From Lucifuga dentata (Eukaryota > Chordata > Actinopteri > Ophidiiformes > Bythitidae): 64,000 bases of DNA. Below the pieces are notes generated by a model, which saw nothing but the letters and a program-made list of their open reading frames with translations, did no database searches and was not told where the DNA came from. The stretch spans positions 64,549 through 128,548 of the forward strand of contig VXCM01002561.1 in NCBI GenBank assembly GCA_014773175.1, written 5' to 3'. The translations under genes were made by a program, and so were the position numbers. Below, one piece after another: positions 11,681 through 24,234 of this stretch. Each line of letters starts with the position of its first letter. The stretch's first letter is position 1.

Positions 11681-13130
11681 CCCTTTGGGCTCTGCTAAAC
11701 AAACAATGACTTCATATGTTGGGATATGAATATGTCAGCCATACATTCCACTTTTCAGACTTATTTCTGGGTAACTTTAGCTAAAAAAAAAAAAATCTGA
11801 AAGTGTTTTCGCACTTACGTGTTTCAGTCTGCGGTCAAACTCTCAGGTCTGTTGATACGACTCGTTTGAGTTGGTCTCTCTGCTCTTCAAGCAAATGGGA
11901 TGATGTTGATTGTCATATTCTTTAACCAATCAGATTTTGAGTTTGACATGTTGGGTGTATTCTTTGACACGCCGGAGCCTTCTAGCTGGCCTAGCCACCT
12001 ACATCAGCACCCAGTTAGCTAGTTGAAGTAAAACTAGCTATGTAACGTAGCATTATCTAAGATCTATTTAAACTTTCTTTCATGACGTTTAGATTTTTAG
12101 ATATAGTGCTTTAGATTTTTTATTTAGATTTTTGCTTAGCCCTATTGTTTTTTAACGCACAATGACTGAAGGAGGAGAAGAAATGGATTTACTGGCAAAG
12201 CCTTTTTCCAGAAGGAAAAGCTGGAAATTGTGAGTCATTATTGCTTACTTGCTGGTCGTATGAGTAAACGTGACTGGTTGCTATGAGTTTGTTGTTGTTT
12301 CTTTGGTAATGACATTGATTTGGGCTATGTGATGTCTATTTGTGATGCAGCATCCTGTCATAATGCGTAATAATGCTACATCCTATTCATGTCTCTGCAG
12401 TTAGTGTGTTGTAACTGTCATAGGTGTTGATCCTCATGTTAAATCACTTTGTTCCACTCCATAAAGGTTACTGTCACTGTGAATATGGAGTGGTTACGTC
12501 GCATAACAGCAGCCTATAGCCCTAGTATCATGGTGAGGTTATTAGAAGGTGGTTTAATTGCAGGAGGATAGCACTGAAGGCCTAGATGTAAAATACACAG
12601 CCCGCCACTGGTTAACGCGAAGTAAACTTCATCTTTGTTTATCTCGGCGAACTTGTTTTCAGAGTGACATCTTGTTGCTCTATGTGCTTCATTTTTCTGT
12701 TCAGCCGTCTGAATTTGGCATTCTGCTGGCGTAGTTTTGCTTGGTATGTGGCTCAAATGATGACCAAAGTATCCCAAATCTGCAAGTATACTGTTCAGCC
12801 TTTGTAGCTCCGCCTAAAACTGAACTCAGAGTAAATTCAACAAAAGTCATTTACACCAGAACAAATACACATCTCATTTTTTTCTAGGATACAAAAAAAT
12901 ATGTTTGATCAGATCTTCAGACTTTATTGAATTTGTGTTTTTTTTTTTTTTTTTTTTTTTGCAGGGCAGATACAAAAAATGTTACAATATTTTAACACTG
13001 GAGTGTTTATACAGTATGAAAGGGATATAAGTTGTTTTTTGTTTGACTGCTTTTTTTTTCATTGAGTCTTGATTTAGTTTTTCTGGTTGCAGAACTGTTC
13101 TCAATCTCATTTTGTTTTTGTTCACTTAGG
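11681..13130. other. Mostly unassigned; possible fossil hAT relic
   Basis: AT-rich, with a run of 23 T near 12938-12960. The words AAGTGTTTTCGCACTTA (11800) and CTCCGCCTAAAACTGAACTC followed by AAAGTCATTTACACC (12808-12856) resemble termini of a fish element partly seen again at 40.4-41.3 kb. Limits are not resolvable. Nothing else recognised. Confidence 0.35.
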
Positions 13131-13284
13131 CTATTTAAACACTTTGTCAAGGAACACACACAGATACACACACATACACACAGACCTCCTGCTGTGTTCG
13201 GTTTTGGTGATAACCAGTGTTAGGTAGGCAGGTGAGAGGGTCATATGGCAACAGTGAGAAAAGCTGTTATCAACCCACCCCGTT

Positions 13285-13288
<4 letters not shown>

Positions 13289-13330
<42 letters not shown>
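13289..13330. repeat. (CA)n microsatellite
   Basis: About 21 CA units. Another TG repeat sits at 13613-13635. Confidence 0.95.
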
Positions 13331-13333
<3 letters not shown>

Positions 13334-13960
13334 TTATCACCCTCTCCCTTTCCCACACACTCACCTTACATCATTACCTGGCTGCAGAGCCAATCAGCCA
13401 ATCATGGCCTAAGACCATGGTCAGCTGACCCAATCAGGAAACTCTAGCAGGTGGATGAAGTTACGCATACCCCTGCTCTGATAACAGCTCTCTGTCTATC
13501 CCTCTCGCCCTTGCTCTCTCTCTCTTTCCTTTTCCCTGCTCTGCAATTTACAGATTCAGTTTCACCTTTGCTTTCATGCTAAGCTGTTGGATCGCAAAGG
13601 TTGATGAATCTGTGTGTGTGTGTGTGTGTGTGTGTAGCCCTGTTCTGAGACCATGAGCGCTCAGGTTAAAAACCTCAACATGTTAGAAGCAGAGAAGCTT
13701 GTTCAGTGTTCAGTTTAGCCTCCCTAATGAAAAACCAGACAAGTCAAATTATCACAGTGCATTTCCAGTGTGTGTGTGTGCTGGTTTGTCTCTCTGTGGT
13801 TCACACTGATCTTCTGAATTTTCATGATGATTTCATCATGTCTTGGTAACTGATACTACATAGTGCTACCACTGATACTGAATATTTTTAAAACGGTGTT
13901 GTGGAGAGACTGGAAGGAGAATTTTGAATACTAATCGCTGCTATACCTAATCGCTGCCAC

Positions 13961-13971
13961 AAGATGGCGAC
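13961..13971 (+). promoter_or_regulatory. YY1-like motif
   Basis: AAGATGGCGAC matches the YY1 pattern AANATGGCGNC. It lies 84 bp upstream of TTAA element C. A single motif with no promoter context. Confidence 0.25.
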
Positions 13972-14054
13972 TTTTCAGAAATGTTCCTTAACAGTGGTAA
14001 CTCTCAGACATTCTGGTCATGTGACCAGCAGAGATAGCCAAAGCCTAGCAATAC

Positions 14055-14702
14055 TTGACCATACCATCCATTTTGCATGTTTGAGCCTAATATATTCAAT
14101 TTTCATACGTGTAAAGTTACTATCATTTCCCAAAGGATACTACTGGAACGGTGATTTAAAAATGTTTTTCCTACCTTCCACCGCCATTGGTTTCAGTTCA
14201 TTCTGGTACACTATTAAAATCAACTTGTTGATACTTGAAACGTTCTTGGGATAGGTAATGCATCATCACCAACAAGACTTGTATGTAGGTTTTTTGTAGA
14301 AATTACATAATTTTAGCATTTAAGCACAATAAAAAGTGTGGAGTGAATGTATGTCTCCACCGAGGAATATAGTCCCAAAAGAAGACCTGTGTTTATCGAA
14401 AAATTTAAATGATAATGACTTCATAAGGCTGCATAACTATTAGCAGGCAAACCATGGATTTTTAAGGTGGGTGTATTGCTTGAATATTTGATTTTGAAAG
14501 ATTAAGAGGTTTTGCAAAANTGGATTTTTAAGGTGGGTGTATTGCTTGAATATTTGATTTTGAAAGATTAAGAGGTTTTGCAAAATGTCAGAAAACTGAA
14601 ATATGGTTTTATTCTTTGGGAAATGATTGTTAGTAACCTTACATGTATGAAAATTGAATATATTAGGCTCAAACATGCAAAATGGGTGGTATGGTCTTTT
14701 AA
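14055..14702 (+). mobile_element. TTAA-MITE family, copy C
   Basis: The left end has lost a few bases (TTGACCATACC instead of TTAAAGGACCATACC). The right end is intact, GGTATGGTCTTTTAA. A 65-bp piece starting TGGATTTTTAAGGTGG is duplicated around the N at 14520, so the true length is near 580 bp. The inverted arms remain clearly complementary. Confidence 0.88.
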
Positions 14703-15235
14703 CTTATTAAAAATCTGTACTGTAAAAACTAAGCATTCGCTAGCCGCTGTTGCAGCTAATTTGCCCGCAAATAACTTCGTTATATTCTTCTTAGAATAAC
14801 AAACGCTACACATGCTATCTACCTGCTCATTGCATCAGTACAGCTTTTCATCTGAACACTGTCTTTTATATTTCCCTGAGCATTCTTATTCATCGCTGGC
14901 ACTGTTCATTTTTGGCCTTGACGCTCTGATCCTCACAGTAGTTAACAGGTGATTGATTCTGAGACAGAATCATAAATTTGAAGGATTTCCATCTCTTGCA
15001 TCTATTTGTCTTTATGCAAATCTTACACAGCCGCATTACGACATTCCATCTCAGCATCCTGCGAGTTTGCACTTGATTGCCAACGATGCTGTTGCTATAT
15101 TCTAAACGCTTCTGTAGCGTTGTTGTATGTAATGGAATAAATTAGGTGTGTAATATAAATGCAAAAACTGCCTGCGACAATTAGATCAGCAGAATATATT
15201 CTTGTCTACACCCTCTTACGTTCTGGTTGAGTCTG
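14703..15235. other. Unassigned AT-rich sequence
   Basis: No repeat family or gene recognised. Confidence 0.5.
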
Positions 15236-15405
15236 TTCAAGCATCCATTGGGTGCAAGGCAGGTGTACACTGGACAGGTCACCAGTCTACCACAGGATGA
15301 ACACACACACACACACACATATCACGTATGTACGCTCACACAAACTCATTCACATTCAAACAAATTCGGGCAATTTAGGGTTTTAGTTCACCTGACCTGA
15401 AAGAC
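15236..15405 (+). mobile_element. Common teleost interspersed repeat, fragment
   Basis: GGTGTACACTGGACAGGTC, CCAGTCTACCACAGG, then CACACACA, CATTCACATTCAAACAAATT and GGCAATTTAGGG follow the order of a repeat found throughout teleost genomes. I cannot assign its class. An internal (CA)n at 15300-15319 belongs to it. Confidence 0.75.
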
Positions 15406-15439
15406 CTAACATTCTATTCTTTTTTCCTCCGTCTGCTTG

Positions 15440-16080
15440 AGCTAGATTTAGCTCACAATCTTGTTAAAAAAAGCAACAATCCTGCGTTAAGTGATGCAGG
15501 ACTATTTAATATATCTGTAGTTTGGACACTGTAGCTTTGATGGTTGTAGTTTGGGATCTAGTGTAGGAATTTATGATGGTTTCTATCTCGCTCGAGGCCG
15601 TAGCAGACAGAGGTCAGTTCTTACAAACAGGTTTAGGAGAGGCAGGATGCTACTGTGACTGATACAGACATGAAGGCAAAAAAACACCACACAAAAGTAC
15701 AGAGAAGGAGCAGGCTAGAGGCAGGGTCAAAAATAACACAGGCAAAAGAGAACAAGACAGGCTAGATACAGAACCGGAGGAGAGTAGGCAAAATCTGGCA
15801 GCCAGTCAGAGCAAACACAGTCGTATGAATGCAGGAACTCATGGCAGAGTGGATGTAGCCAGCAGGGCGGAGACAGGAACCAGAGGTCAGGACAGGGGAC
15901 ACCTGGTGGACAAGGATGGAAGCACAGAGTCTGAAATGCCAGGAAATGTAAGAAAGAAGAACAAAACAGACAGGCTATGATGATGTGGAAGGATTTCTGA
16001 CAGGTTTCATTGTGAACTCATAACAACCTTCAGTTCTGCTGTTAGCACTAGAGGGAGACAGAGGATGAGGTTAGCACTGG
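15440..16080. other. Purine-rich unassigned sequence
   Basis: The + strand is strongly A/G-biased from about 15600 to 15980, with many short ACAGG and CAGAG words. It resembles degenerate non-coding fossil repeat DNA but no family was identified and no coding frame is supported. Confidence 0.4.
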
Positions 16081-16239
16081 ACAGGCTTTAAACCTTGAAA
16101 ACTGCAGGTGTTTATATATAAATCAGATTTTCCATGGGGATTTGGAGAGAATGGACTTGAGAATGTCTGACATTGATAAAATCCACAAAGGGGCACAATT
16201 TGAGTGGATAAAATAAAACTGCATAATACAAAGTAAGAT

Positions 16240-16780
16240 TAGGAGAGAACACATAATATGACACAACATAATGGCACAGCATATGATATTATGTTCTGCA
16301 TCATAAAACATCACATACAAAGAAATAGTGTATCAAGCTCTACATGTGACATGACAGCATTTTTTTAACATGACATGACTGATGACATGTTGCACCATAA
16401 CACAACAACATCACATATCACAATATGAAATCTGTATCATAACCTAAACCAAAGATAGCTGACATTTAAACAACAACAACCTGGAATTATGACCAAAAAT
16501 ATAACATCATACTGCATTACATACTGTGAAATGATGTATCATAATCTAAAACTCTGTGCATGATGTGACATAAAATGTGAATGAAAATGAAACACAGCAT
16601 AACAAGACGTTAACGTGACGAGATGTGACACAACATGGCGTAATTTAACGTAAACCGATGTGACATGACATGATATAATGTATCATAAATACATCATGGC
16701 ACGGTGTAACACCATGAAGAAATATAACATGACATGAAATGCCATAACATGACAAGACATTACATAAGAAAACAAACATC
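16240..16780. repeat. Degenerate ACATGAC/ACATAAC tandem-like repeat
   Basis: Short words such as ACATGACATG, ACATAACATG and ATGACATGAC recur with irregular spacing over about 540 bp in an AT-rich block. It looks like a strongly decayed short tandem repeat. The following 16790-17738 shows nothing recognisable. Confidence 0.55.
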
Positions 16781-17738
16781 ACACTTATTCTCTGTTATCA
16801 TTGTGGCAGTTTCTATATTAATATTCTGATGAAGAGAAAGCATTATGACAGTTGAATATAATACTGTAAATGACCTCGATCAGTGATTATTAGATAACCA
16901 AGTATTATGGAATGAACTTCTCCATATCCTTGATGTGTAGCTATTGTGATTTATTAATTCTGACAGCAAATAATAGAGGAATATATCTTCATCATCTTGT
17001 GTTGTCTAGTATTGATGGTAGAAAAAAAATTGGGGCTAGAATCCATTTTGATGAACATATTTCAGACATTAAAGTATCAGAAAAGAAATAAAAATTCAGC
17101 TGTGAGTTGAATTAAGCTAAGAGTTTGATTTAATTCCTGTCGTTCGTTTAGAATTCAATAACTTATTGATTCACGCTGAAGTTCCTCGGCGTGAGCCTGG
17201 GCGTTTTTGGTTTAGGCTGCGGCGTGGAGAGATTTGTTGAGGAGGTGAAGGTTATGGTTCAGTGCTGTGATCTGTGGACAGTGAGTGACAAGACCCCTCT
17301 CCTGTCTTCTTATGTGTAATATGACGCTTGTACCTCAACCTAGCCCTGACCCCGTGACCTCTGACCCCACCTGCCAGGTCATTCTCATGCCACCCTGACC
17401 TACCATGAAACCAGAGAGCACCACAGGAAAGAGGAAGCACGCCAGCATCAAACGGTTAAACCCCTGGACATTATTAAATATTTTTAGTGCACAGCGTAAA
17501 TTAAAAATGGAGGCAGATCCGTTTTCCCAAAACTGGATCCCAAAAGGGATCGAAGCTGAAACAGAACTGCAGCCTGAGTTGTGAAAAGTTCATGGAGTCC
17601 TTTGTTAAGCTAAATCAAGAGTCATCGACATACGCTGATTTTTGTCTGTAAGGCACAAACAAAGAGTAAACTATATACTTGTAAGATTCCTTTTGTTGTG
17701 TAGTTAGGTTATGAGAGGAAGTACATCAGTAAGTAAGT

Positions 17739-18302
17739 ACATGTTTGAGCCCAATAAATACAACCTGCATACATGTTACATTACTGACAACAATTTTCAA
17801 AAACATACTACTGGAACGGTAAATATTAGATTTGTTTTCTTCTACCGTCCAGACTGCCATTGCTTTCAGTTCATTAAATTAACTTGTAGAGACTTGAAAC
17901 ATGCGTGAGATTAGCAATCCATCACAGCAAACATGACATCTATTAAATTTCTTTCAAAGTGACTTCATTTACCTGCCCAACACTGAGATGTACGGAAGAC
18001 AATGTATGCCTCCGCCAGGGAATATAATCCCAGAAGAAGAGGGCTTCTACAGAGGAAATTATAAACAGCCATCTCTTCTGCAGTCATACGTGTTAGCAGG
18101 TGTAACACTGAATTTTAAGGGCGTGCATTGCCTGAACATTTGATTTTGAAATATTAGGGGAATTGGCAAAAAAAAAAAAAGAAAAAGAAAAAAGAAAAAC
18201 TGAAATCCGGTTATATGTTTTGAAAATTGGTTGTAATATAACGTATATGGGAGTAATATTTATTGGGCTTAATCATTAAAAACCGTTAATATCGTCCTTT
18301 AA
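17739..18302 (+). mobile_element. TTAA-MITE family, diverged copy D
   Basis: Keeps ATGTTTGAGCCC, ACATTACTGACAACAATTTTC, CATACTACTGGAACGG, TTTCAGTTCATT, GGGAATATAATCCCAGAAG, TGATTTTGAAATATTAGGG and ATCGTCCTTTAA in the right order. The outermost left arm is missing and divergence is high, so it is an older insertion than B, G, H or I. Confidence 0.75.
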
Positions 18303-18895
18303 TGTTGACTTTACACTGTAGTTATTGCTAGTGCAACAAGATACAAGTTTAGCTGGAAGGATACTCGTGCAGCCACAGTTTCTCACCAGCATCGCTTCAG
18401 TATGTTGTGAGCACAGTTTGTTGTCACGATGCACATTAGTGTTCATTTTCCTTTTGCTTATAAATCTGAATACTTTAGGTGATGGCAGCAAAAATACAGG
18501 GTTAGGGTTAATACGCGATCAATGCATTTTCACTGATCGCGCATGACCTCCACGTTAGCTGCAGTTCTCTGTTAGAGAGAGAGAGAAAGATGCCTGGCGA
18601 CCAAGGTGACATATCTTGATGTTTATGAAAGCAGCTGGATGGCTAAATATACTTGTTACCTTGATGAGGCTCCAGCGAGAGATGGCAGATCTGGAGTGTG
18701 GAAGCAGTGGAGCCCAAGGGAACATATGCTTATTATTTCCCCTCATTTTTATAATGTAATATCGTGTGGAGCATGGTTGAACATTGCAAAGTCAAAGTCA
18801 AAGTTGCAAAACTTGAAGTCTTTTACTTCTGTAACATGTTGATATCAACACGGAACATGTTAGAATTTATCCTTCTTACATGCACCCACAAAGTA
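18303..18895. other. Unassigned sequence with a small hairpin
   Basis: Contains GGGTTAGGGTTA (about 18499) and, next to it, an exact 8-bp inverted repeat CGCGATCA/TGATCGCG at 18514-18541 with a 12-base loop. Otherwise featureless. Confidence 0.4.
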
Positions 18896-19142
18896 CGAGG
18901 CTAGCTAGCAAATATTTAGCCAGCGTCCATGTTTCAGTCTGTAGATGTTATTAGCTCAAGCTTGATGCAGCTGGCCAGTAAGAAGAGAGTGAAGGCTTTT
19001 TGGGGGTGGGGCCTTAAAGAGGCGGTACCTAAAATGGCCTATTTCCATTTAGCATGCACAGCACTGCTGCAGCAAGGGAGAGTGTGAAACATATACAGTA
19101 GAGCCCTAATAAGAGGAAAGAATCTGTATAATAGGCCTCTTA
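18895..19142 (-). mobile_element. 'GGGCATATTATAC' teleost element, fragment
   Basis: Read on the minus strand it begins TATTATACAGATTCTTTCC, then CTCTCCCTTGCTGCAGCA and TGCTGTGCATG, matching the order at 46412-46560. Two copies of the same family in opposite orientation therefore occur in the window. Confidence 0.65.
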
Positions 19143-20138
19143 GAATTGATTGGTTTATGAAGACAAGAATAATCAGCATTAATCATCCAGCTAGCAAAAT
19201 TAGCCTCATTTAAAGGTTTTTTCAGGGAATTTAAACACAAATATGATCATTGAAATTAAAACAGTGGTTATGTATAACCTCAATGTCTAAAAAAAAATTC
19301 ACTTTTAATCCAAATTTAGCCCACTTTTCACCATTTCAGCAAATCACCAAAACTGTGCTTTCCTGTAAAGTAATTTTGCAAGAAAAAGTCAAAAAGTTTG
19401 TGATTAAAGCTTTAAACTGTGAAAAATTCTTTGCTTTTCACGTTTTATAGTTTTATAAATTGAACACATTAAATATTTTTAAATATTGTCCAGAAATAGC
19501 AAAGTTGAAAATGGCCCTTTGAGAGTTGATGATGGACACTTCCATTATTTTGGACATTTTATGGACAAAATGATTTATTAAAAAGATATAATTAATCAAT
19601 GACGAAAATGTTAAACTTGTGGTGCGCAAATACACACACACATGCGCACACACACTGCTATTTATCTCCTGGTCCAGGCTGGTTTTGTGAGATTTGGTCC
19701 CACCAAGGTGATAAAATGGGACAGGAACGAGACGAGATGAGCACTGATACTGACCTGCTATCAGAACGGTTTTTATTCCATCCCTCCTTCTTGGCACGGA
19801 GAAGGAACAAGAGGAAAATAATCTTTCATTGTTTAATCTCGTGTCCTTCCAGTGGTCAGCCTGTTCCCATTTCACTCCCTTGAGGTTAGGTGGAGGAACT
19901 CCTCCTCTCCTCTCCTCTCCTCTTAACTGAGGAATGAGGAAACAGTCAGAAAAACATAAAAAATTCAGTTGGTCAGGAAGGTACCCGTGTTTGGTCAAAT
20001 CCAGAAAAGGAGACAGGCGTGCTGAATGTTTTATTCTGCACCATAATATTATGGTTGTTATACATTATTTTTGGAAAAATCATAACAGCAAATAGAAATA
20101 TTGCTGCTGTAATTGTAAAGTCAGGATTATAATTGGTA
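19143..20138. other. Unassigned AT-rich sequence
   Basis: Contains the longest uninterrupted frame in the window (181 codons, minus strand, 19453-19998), but its residues are low-complexity and match nothing I recognise. A (CTCTC)n block lies at 19901-19922. Confidence 0.45.
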
Positions 20139-20721
20139 TTAAAGGACCATACCACCCATTTGCATGTTTGAGCCTAATATTTTCAATTTTCATATACATG
20201 AGGTACAATCATTTCCCAAAGGATAAAACTGTTTTCAGCTTTCCTGATATTTTGCAAAATCTCTTCATCTTTCAAAATCAAATATTCAAGCGATACACCC
20301 ACCTTAAAAATCCATGTTTTGCCTGCTAATAGTTACGCAGCCTTATGAAGTTATGGTCTTTTAAATTTTTCGATAATTGCAGGTCTTCTTTTGGAACTGT
20401 ATTCCCCGGTGGAGACATATATCCACTCTGTGCTTTTTATTGTACTAAAACACTAAAATTATTTAACTTTGTAAAAACCTGAACACACGTCTCGTTCGTG
20501 ATGATGGATTACCTATCCCAAGAACGTTTCAGGTATCAACAACTTGATTTTAATAGCGTATCAGAATGAACTGAAACCAATGGCAGTCTGGAAGGTAGGA
20601 AAAACATTTTTAATTCATCTTTCCAGTAGTATGCTTTTGGAATGATTGTCAGTAACGTTATGTGTATGAAAATTGAATATATTAGGCTCAAACATGGAAA
20701 ATGGATGGTATTGCCCTTTAA
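20139..20721 (-). mobile_element. TTAA-MITE family, full-length copy E
   Basis: 583 bp from TTAAAGGACCATACC to the right terminus GGTATTGCCCTTTAA. Same sense as copies A and F. The arms are nearly complete, with a short deletion in the left arm near 20204. Confidence 0.9.
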
Positions 20722-20769
20722 CAATACATGTGCTTATGCATGATGGCAGTCACGTATCCTGCATTCATT

Positions 20770-20900
20770 GGTTGTGTTTAAGGCCTGGTTTATTCTTATC
20801 GTGGACATGGATGCATTTGCCTACGAATCGGCCGATCTGCATGTCCTGACCTTTATGGTTCTCGCATTTCCATGACGACCGTGCACAACGACTTCGCAAC
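20770..20900. mobile_element. Possible teleost DNA-element fragment
   Basis: GGCCTGGTTTATTCTTATCG resembles the start of a common fish element with GGCCTGGTTTATGC-type ends. Only this side is visible, so the call is weak. The rest of 20722-21200 is unassigned. Confidence 0.3.
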
Positions 20901-21206
20901 TTCAGACTTTTGGGAAGGAGGAAAAATTCACAATTAAGCATTCACCCAAAAACGAAGACAATATGCCAGAATAGCTGGAGTGCAATTGTACTAGAACAAT
21001 TAAATATTTTCATGCAAGATCAAAAAAGCTTTAGTTGGGGTCATATGTTTGCAATCAAAGAAAAATAAATGCATTTATTATCATGCAAATATGATTTTTT
21101 GTTTTACACAGCAAATATACTGAGTGTTAATTCTGCCTGTTTTTCTGGGATGGTAAAGCAGACTTAGATGTCACAAGAACTTCTCTAAGGAAGATGTGTT
21201 TTGTCA

Positions 21207-21234
<28 letters not shown>
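21207..21234. repeat. (TG)n microsatellite
   Basis: About 14 TG units. A pyrimidine-rich stretch (TCTCTCTCC type) follows at 21320-21420. Confidence 0.93.
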
Positions 21235-21237
<3 letters not shown>

Positions 21238-21839
21238 CTGTAACAAGCCACCAGGGGTTCCTGTCCCACTGACCCCAAAGGAAGAATAACTTGATATTAA
21301 CATGGCTGCTTCCGACTGTAGTTTCTCTCTCTCCTCTCCATCTCCTAGTCTTTCCTTCTCTTTCTCATTCTCTCTCTCTCTCATTCTCTGTCCCTTGTTT
21401 CCGCCTTTCTTTGTCTCTCTGTAACTAATATGACACATAAAAGGCTGTTGACAATAGGAATGGTGCTAATTCCGCTTCAGGCTTCACCTGATACCAAGAC
21501 TTTACCCATGAGCCTTAGGGTGTGTATGCGCGGAGGTGGAGGAGGAAGGAGAGGGGGAAGCAATCATGACTTATTTATCTTTTTCATGTGGCTTTCTCTC
21601 TTTAAACGAAGCTATCAGACTGGCCGTTCAGTACTTGTGTGATTGTTATTCTCTTCAGGAGGAGCTTTTGTCCGTCTGGAGGAAGAGTTTAATATCAGGC
21701 CCCTGGGGTTAATAATAGGTTTGACCCCTCAGATAAACTTGTGTGTGTGTTTGCGAATGTGTCCATTCAGGTGTGTGTAGAAGTATTTGTGTGTATCTGT
21801 GTTCTGCCTCTCTGTGCTGCCTCTCCTCTTTTCAATGGA

Positions 21840-22110
21840 TAGTCTGTGTAATACGTTGTTTTATAGATAAAAACCAATTGTCTTTGATTGAGCAGCACTG
21901 CGATAAGCTGCCAAACACTCTGCGGCTGCTTGACTTTAATTGTTCCACTTGACTCGTCTTGGTACACATTAATATTATCATTAAGGTTGGATATTGTTAA
22001 GTGCGCGCCTCTGCAGCCACAATGTAAAACAGATAGCGGCTTCTGTTCATCAAATAAGTGGCTACAATAATCCTCATGTTCCAGATAAGTGTTAACAGAT
22101 AGACATGATG
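21840..22110. other. Non-repetitive motif-dense island, possible enhancer
   Basis: Repeat-free. It contains a TCF/LEF-like CTTTGAT (21882), GATA-like words GATAAG/AGATAG at about 21902, 22030, 22084 and 22098, TTTAATTG (21935) and an NKX2-like CCACTTGA (21945). The tight packing and lack of decay resemble vertebrate conserved non-coding elements; conservation is untested. Confidence 0.35.
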
Positions 22111-22414
22111 AAAACATGGCCAGTTATATCAAAAAAGGGGGAAAAGAAAGTGGATGTGTGGGAACGTAAGAGTTCATCTGTGCCATAAAATCACCAGAAG
22201 ACTGCAAGCTGAAATAAAATGGCATGAAAGATTAAAAAAAAAAAATCACAANAAAATCACCAGAAGACTGCAAGCTGAAATAAAATGGCATGAAAGATTA
22301 AAAAAAAAAAATCACAAAGGAACAAAGTAATGAAACTTCAAATTATTGCATGAAATGTATCCAGCAAGCATGGCTTTGGAGATTTGCAGGTGAAAAGACA
22401 TTTGATTATCGAGG

Positions 22415-22998
22415 TTAAAGGACCATACCGGCGATCATGCATGTTTGAGCTAATATATTCAGTTATGTTACATTATTGTCAATCATTTCTGAAAGGATAA
22501 AACTGTATTTCAGCTTTCCTGATATTTAGCAAAATCTCTTAATCTTTCAAAATCAAATATTCAAGTGATACACCCACCTTAAAAATCGATGTTTCACTTG
22601 CTAATAGTTATGCAGCCTTATGAAGTCAAGGTCGTTTAAATTTTTTGATAAACGCAGGTCTTCTTTTGGGACTATATTCCATGGTGGAGACATACATTCA
22701 CTCCACACTTTTTATTGCGCTTACCGTAAATGCTAAAATTACGTAACTTCTAACAAAAACCTGAATACACGTGTTGTTGGGCGATGCTGGATTACCTAGT
22801 ATCAACAATTATCATCAAGTTGATTTTAATAGCGTACCAGAATGAACTGAAACCAATGGTGGTCTGGAAGGTAGGAAAAACATTTTTAATTCACAGTTCC
22901 AGTAGCATGCTTTGGGAAATGATTGTCAGTAACGTTACATTTATGAAAATTTAATATGTTAGGCTCAAACATGCACTGTCACTGGTATGGTCCTGTAA
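22415..22998 (-). mobile_element. TTAA-MITE family, full-length copy F
   Basis: Opens TTAAAGGACCATACC. The right end has decayed to GGTATGGTCCTGTAA. 584 bp in the sense of copies A and E. A short duplication or slippage is seen near 22795 (TATCAACAATTATCATCAAG). Confidence 0.9.
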
Positions 22999-23406
22999 AA
23001 ATGGGCTAGATTTGGTTGGAAAATAACACAAATGACACATGTTTAGACGTCTAGGTTATTCACAGATTTAAAAAGTTTTAAAAAAGCATAAATACTTACA
23101 TTAGTCTTACATTGTGCTACCTCAGTACTTGGGATATCTTCTTGTTTCCTTGTTCCAACACACATAGTACATACAAGCATCATAAGAACCAAAACTGCAC
23201 TCGTGACAGTCTTGAAAGTATCTGCGCTTTTGGAGGTGGAATGATCAAAACTTCGTCATGGTAATGGAAATATTTTGGGCATTAATTTTTCAAAGCTGAT
23301 ACCACAGTGATCTGCAATCCTGACTGATGAGCAACCAAATACAGTTTGTTGGTGTTTGTCATGACTTTAAGGGAAAAGTTAATGAGGGGCCAAGAAATAA
23401 GTCATG

Positions 23407-23530
23407 GTATGTGTGTATGTGTGTGTGTGTGTGTGTGTGTGTTAAGTCGACATTGAGGTGGAGTGCTGAATCCTGTCCAACAGTGATAAGGCTTCTGATG
23501 ACAGGGCTGCATTAACCTACCTGACACACA

Positions 23531-23576
<46 letters not shown>
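23407..23576. repeat. Inverted (TG)n ... (CA)n pair
   Basis: TG array at 23407-23442 and CA array at 23523-23576, about 80 bp apart. The sequences at 22999-23400 and 23580-24228 hold nothing else I recognise. Confidence 0.93.
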
Positions 23577-23577
<1 letters not shown>

Positions 23578-24234
23578 GTACAGCTCGGTTAGGGAGGGAC
23601 AGGGGTGTGTGAGAACACGCTTTAAGAAGCCTTGGCTCTCTGTGTGTGACACTAAATCCCATTCATGGCAACAAACACACTGACAGCGGAGGAGGAAGAG
23701 GTTTATTACACAGCAACATGACATACAGGAGGAGGAGCAGAAAATACTTGGTTGTCATTTTCTTCCCAGAAGGAGGACAAGAAGAGGAAGAGGCCTGTAG
23801 CAAATGATACCATGATACCTGCCGGATAGTATAATAACTGTCAAAATATCCCTTCAAATGGGTCAAAATGCTGCAAAACCTGTTTGTGTAAGATATAACG
23901 GATAACATGATGAAATTACACGACTACATTAAAAATCTAAAATATTAGCAGCAACACACACAGTCGCCTCATATGATGTTCATGCTTTTATAAAGGCAGG
24001 ATCCTGCAGCACGATTTCCAATAATTTACATTTGCTGTCATAGTGACTCAGCGTTACATTTCTAGGCCTTGTTTCCGAAAAGCATATTAAGGCTAAGATC
24101 ATAAAATCCATTGTATGAAGGTTGTGTTCCTAAAAGTATTAAAACTCAAGCTGTTCTTTTAAATATCATAATGATTGTGAAAGGTTTAGAACTTAAGAGG
24201 TAATCAGCTGTAAGAGGAAAACATGTTGTTTTTG

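Noticed and set aside
16046..16062. CTCF-like CACTAGAGGGAGA
   Set aside because: Only 12 of 14 core positions match and the GGC core is lost.
18499..18511. Interstitial telomeric repeat
   Set aside because: Only two GGGTTA units, expected by chance in 64 kb.
19453..19998. 181-codon minus-strand frame, the longest uninterrupted one
   Set aside because: No recognisable domain, low-complexity residues, crosses (CA)n and pentamer repeats, and no splice or promoter context.
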